A DNA stretch of 64,000 nucleotides from Acidimicrobiales bacterium (lineage in GTDB: Bacteria; Actinomycetota; Acidimicrobiia; Acidimicrobiales; RAAP-2). A program made the translations under genes and the position numbers. Position 1 is the stretch's first letter. Each line of letters starts with the position of its first letter. Under the pieces are notes generated by a model. That model was not told the origin of the DNA and searched no databases. It was given only the letters and a program-made list of their open reading frames with translations. The DNA lies in the NCBI GenBank assembly GCA_017883135.1, contig JADGOE010000009.1, positions 1 to 64,000 on the forward strand, in the 5' to 3' direction. Positions 62,637-64,000 of the stretch are shown one piece after another.

Positions 62637-62907
62637 CGCCGTTGTCAAAATCACAACGTATTGGCTGTTCAGTAGGTCAATTCGTTGGCCGGTCGATCGA
62701 CGACTTTAGGGGCCTTACTCGAACCGTCATGCTATGGATCGGAATCGACGTACAGATCGCCGATTCGGTGCAGCCATTGAATGACTGGGGACATCCTTTC
62801 GACTGGCCGTCGCCAGCGGTTCTGTGTGCTTCCTGTCTGGACCAGGTGGCTACGTTGCTCGCGCCAGTTGCTATGCCCGCAACGGCACATGTCGCCGGGA
62901 CTCGTCG

Positions 62908-63621
62908 TCACCGCACGATCGACGATTCCTCTTCGAGGGCGATGACAGCGGGGAACAGCAGGTTGTTCTCCTTGTGGATGTGGAGATGGGTATCGGTTTC
63001 CATCTGGGCCAGCCCGTCGTAGAGCGCTCGATAGCTTGCGCACCCATTGTCCGGCGTCTGATAGCCGTTGGTCACCGTCCTGAGCGTCGCGAGCAGCTCT
63101 CCGACGTGATCGTGTTCGAGCATCATCATTGAGATTGGGTTCCGCACCGGCCCACAGTGGAAGGTGGGCACGACCGGTGAGCTTGCCAGCTCTCGAATCA
63201 TGGGAAAGAGCACCCGCTCCTCCTTCAACAGGTGCGGTTCAAAGTCCTCACGAATCGCCGTGTAGACGGCCCTCACGTCGAGGAGTTCCGGATGCCTGCC
63301 TCCGTGAGTGTTCGCTACCTTGTCAGTGAGCGCGGCGAGCCGTTCCAGCTCGGTGTGCAGGTAGGCGTGATGTGTGACTTGGAGGTGGTCGACGAGTTCG
63401 ACGGGGTCCATCGCGGCCCAATTCGGTTCCGGGCCCAGCTCGACATCACTCAGCGCGTCAAGCACGGCCTCGGGATCGACTCCGGCGTCCGTGCATGCCG
63501 CCCCGAGGTGCCGACGACCGCCGCAGCAGTAATCCAGACCAAATGACTCCAGTACCCGGGCCGACCCCGGGACGGTGTTCACGACTTCAGCGAGCGACTG
63601 TTCGATTGAGAGGTTGACCAT
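62908..63621 (-). CDS. Iron-sulfur cluster repair di-iron protein (RIC/ScdA/YtfE-like)
   Basis: 'ARVLESFGLDYCCGGRRHLGAAC', then hemerythrin-like 'HHAYLHTELERL...HLLKEERVLFPMI...LEHDHVGELL...HLHIHKENNLLFP'. Confidence 0.92.
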   Translation of the reverse strand: MVNLSIEQSLAEVVNTVPGSARVLESFGLDYCCGGRRHLGAACTDAGVDPEAVLDALSDVELGPEPNWAAMDPVELVDHLQVTHHAYLHTELERLAALTDKVANTHGGRHPELLDVRAVYTAIREDFEPHLLKEERVLFPMIRELASSPVVPTFHCGPVRNPISMMMLEHDHVGELLATLRTVTNGYQTPDNGCASYRALYDGLAQMETDTHLHIHKENNLLFPAVIALEEESSIVR

Positions 63622-63665
63622 TGTGGAGTCCTTCCCGTTCAGCCCGCCTTGGCGAGCACTGGGCT

Positions 63666-63875
63666 CTATCGGGGCTGAGCCGGCGCAGGTCTTCGAGTCG
63701 CTCGACGTGGCCATGGCTGTCCATCTGACCGGTCGAGCTTCTCTGACCACTTGAATCGGCAATCCGTGCAATGGCATTCCCACATGGCAACCCGTGAGCT
63801 GTCGGACCTATTGAACGAGGTGCCAATCTCCGCGCTGCCGCACTGAGGGCACGAGTCATGCTCGGGCTGAGCCAT
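63666..63875 (-). CDS. Small zinc-ribbon protein
   Basis: 'CPQCGSAEIGTSF...WECHCTDCRFKWSE'. Confidence 0.55.
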   Translation of the reverse strand: MAQPEHDSCPQCGSAEIGTSFNRSDSSRVAMWECHCTDCRFKWSEKLDRSDGQPWPRRATRRPAPAQPR

Positions 63876-64000
63876 GACCCGGATGCTACCCCCGTGCCAG
63901 TCATTTGCTGGCCCATGAGTCGATCCTGAGCGGAGTGGGCGGTGGACTAGTGGACCCGCTGGGCCCCATCAAGGTCGGCCCAGTCGGCCACAATGCACGA

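Noticed and set aside
62637-62900. tRNA-Arg 3' flank examined as an integration site
   Set aside because: No integrase or duplicated tRNA 3' end found in the window

Overview
High-GC actinobacterial chromosome segment, probably Acidimicrobiia-like judging from the GYWLVA/GYWEVA repeat proteins and the argS-lysA-hom-thrC-rho-rpmE-prfA-prmC-sua5 gene order. The left end (1..~3460) is the right-hand part of an integrated element: an HTH protein, a HUH-type replication initiator and a serine recombinase. It abuts a truncated DUF222/HNH (13E12-type) gene. Next come a lipid/steroid-type catabolic block with three KstR-like operator palindromes (7.6-16.8 kb), a P1B-type ATPase fused to a hemerythrin domain, a sulfide:quinone oxidoreductase/TusE-DsrC/DsrE operon, and an MMPL transporter divergent from a CsoR-family regulator with the C-C (CstR-like) signature beside a TauE/SafE permease. 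Further right are an ISL3-type IS with inverted repeats and a near-perfect 8-bp target duplication, decayed gene fragments, and a small nucleotidyltransferase (DUF6036/AbiEii-like) island between imperfect direct repeats of an acyl-CoA dehydrogenase 3' end. The right end holds Leu/Ile biosynthesis genes (leuB-ilvE-cimA), the conserved housekeeping cluster, tRNA-Arg(CCG) and an iron-sulfur repair (RIC/ScdA) gene. Several genes carry single-base frameshifts, which may be real decay or assembly errors. The best candidates for something new are the HUH-Rep element with its hairpin array and the nucleotidyltransferase island. All product names come from motif recognition by eye; no searches were run.
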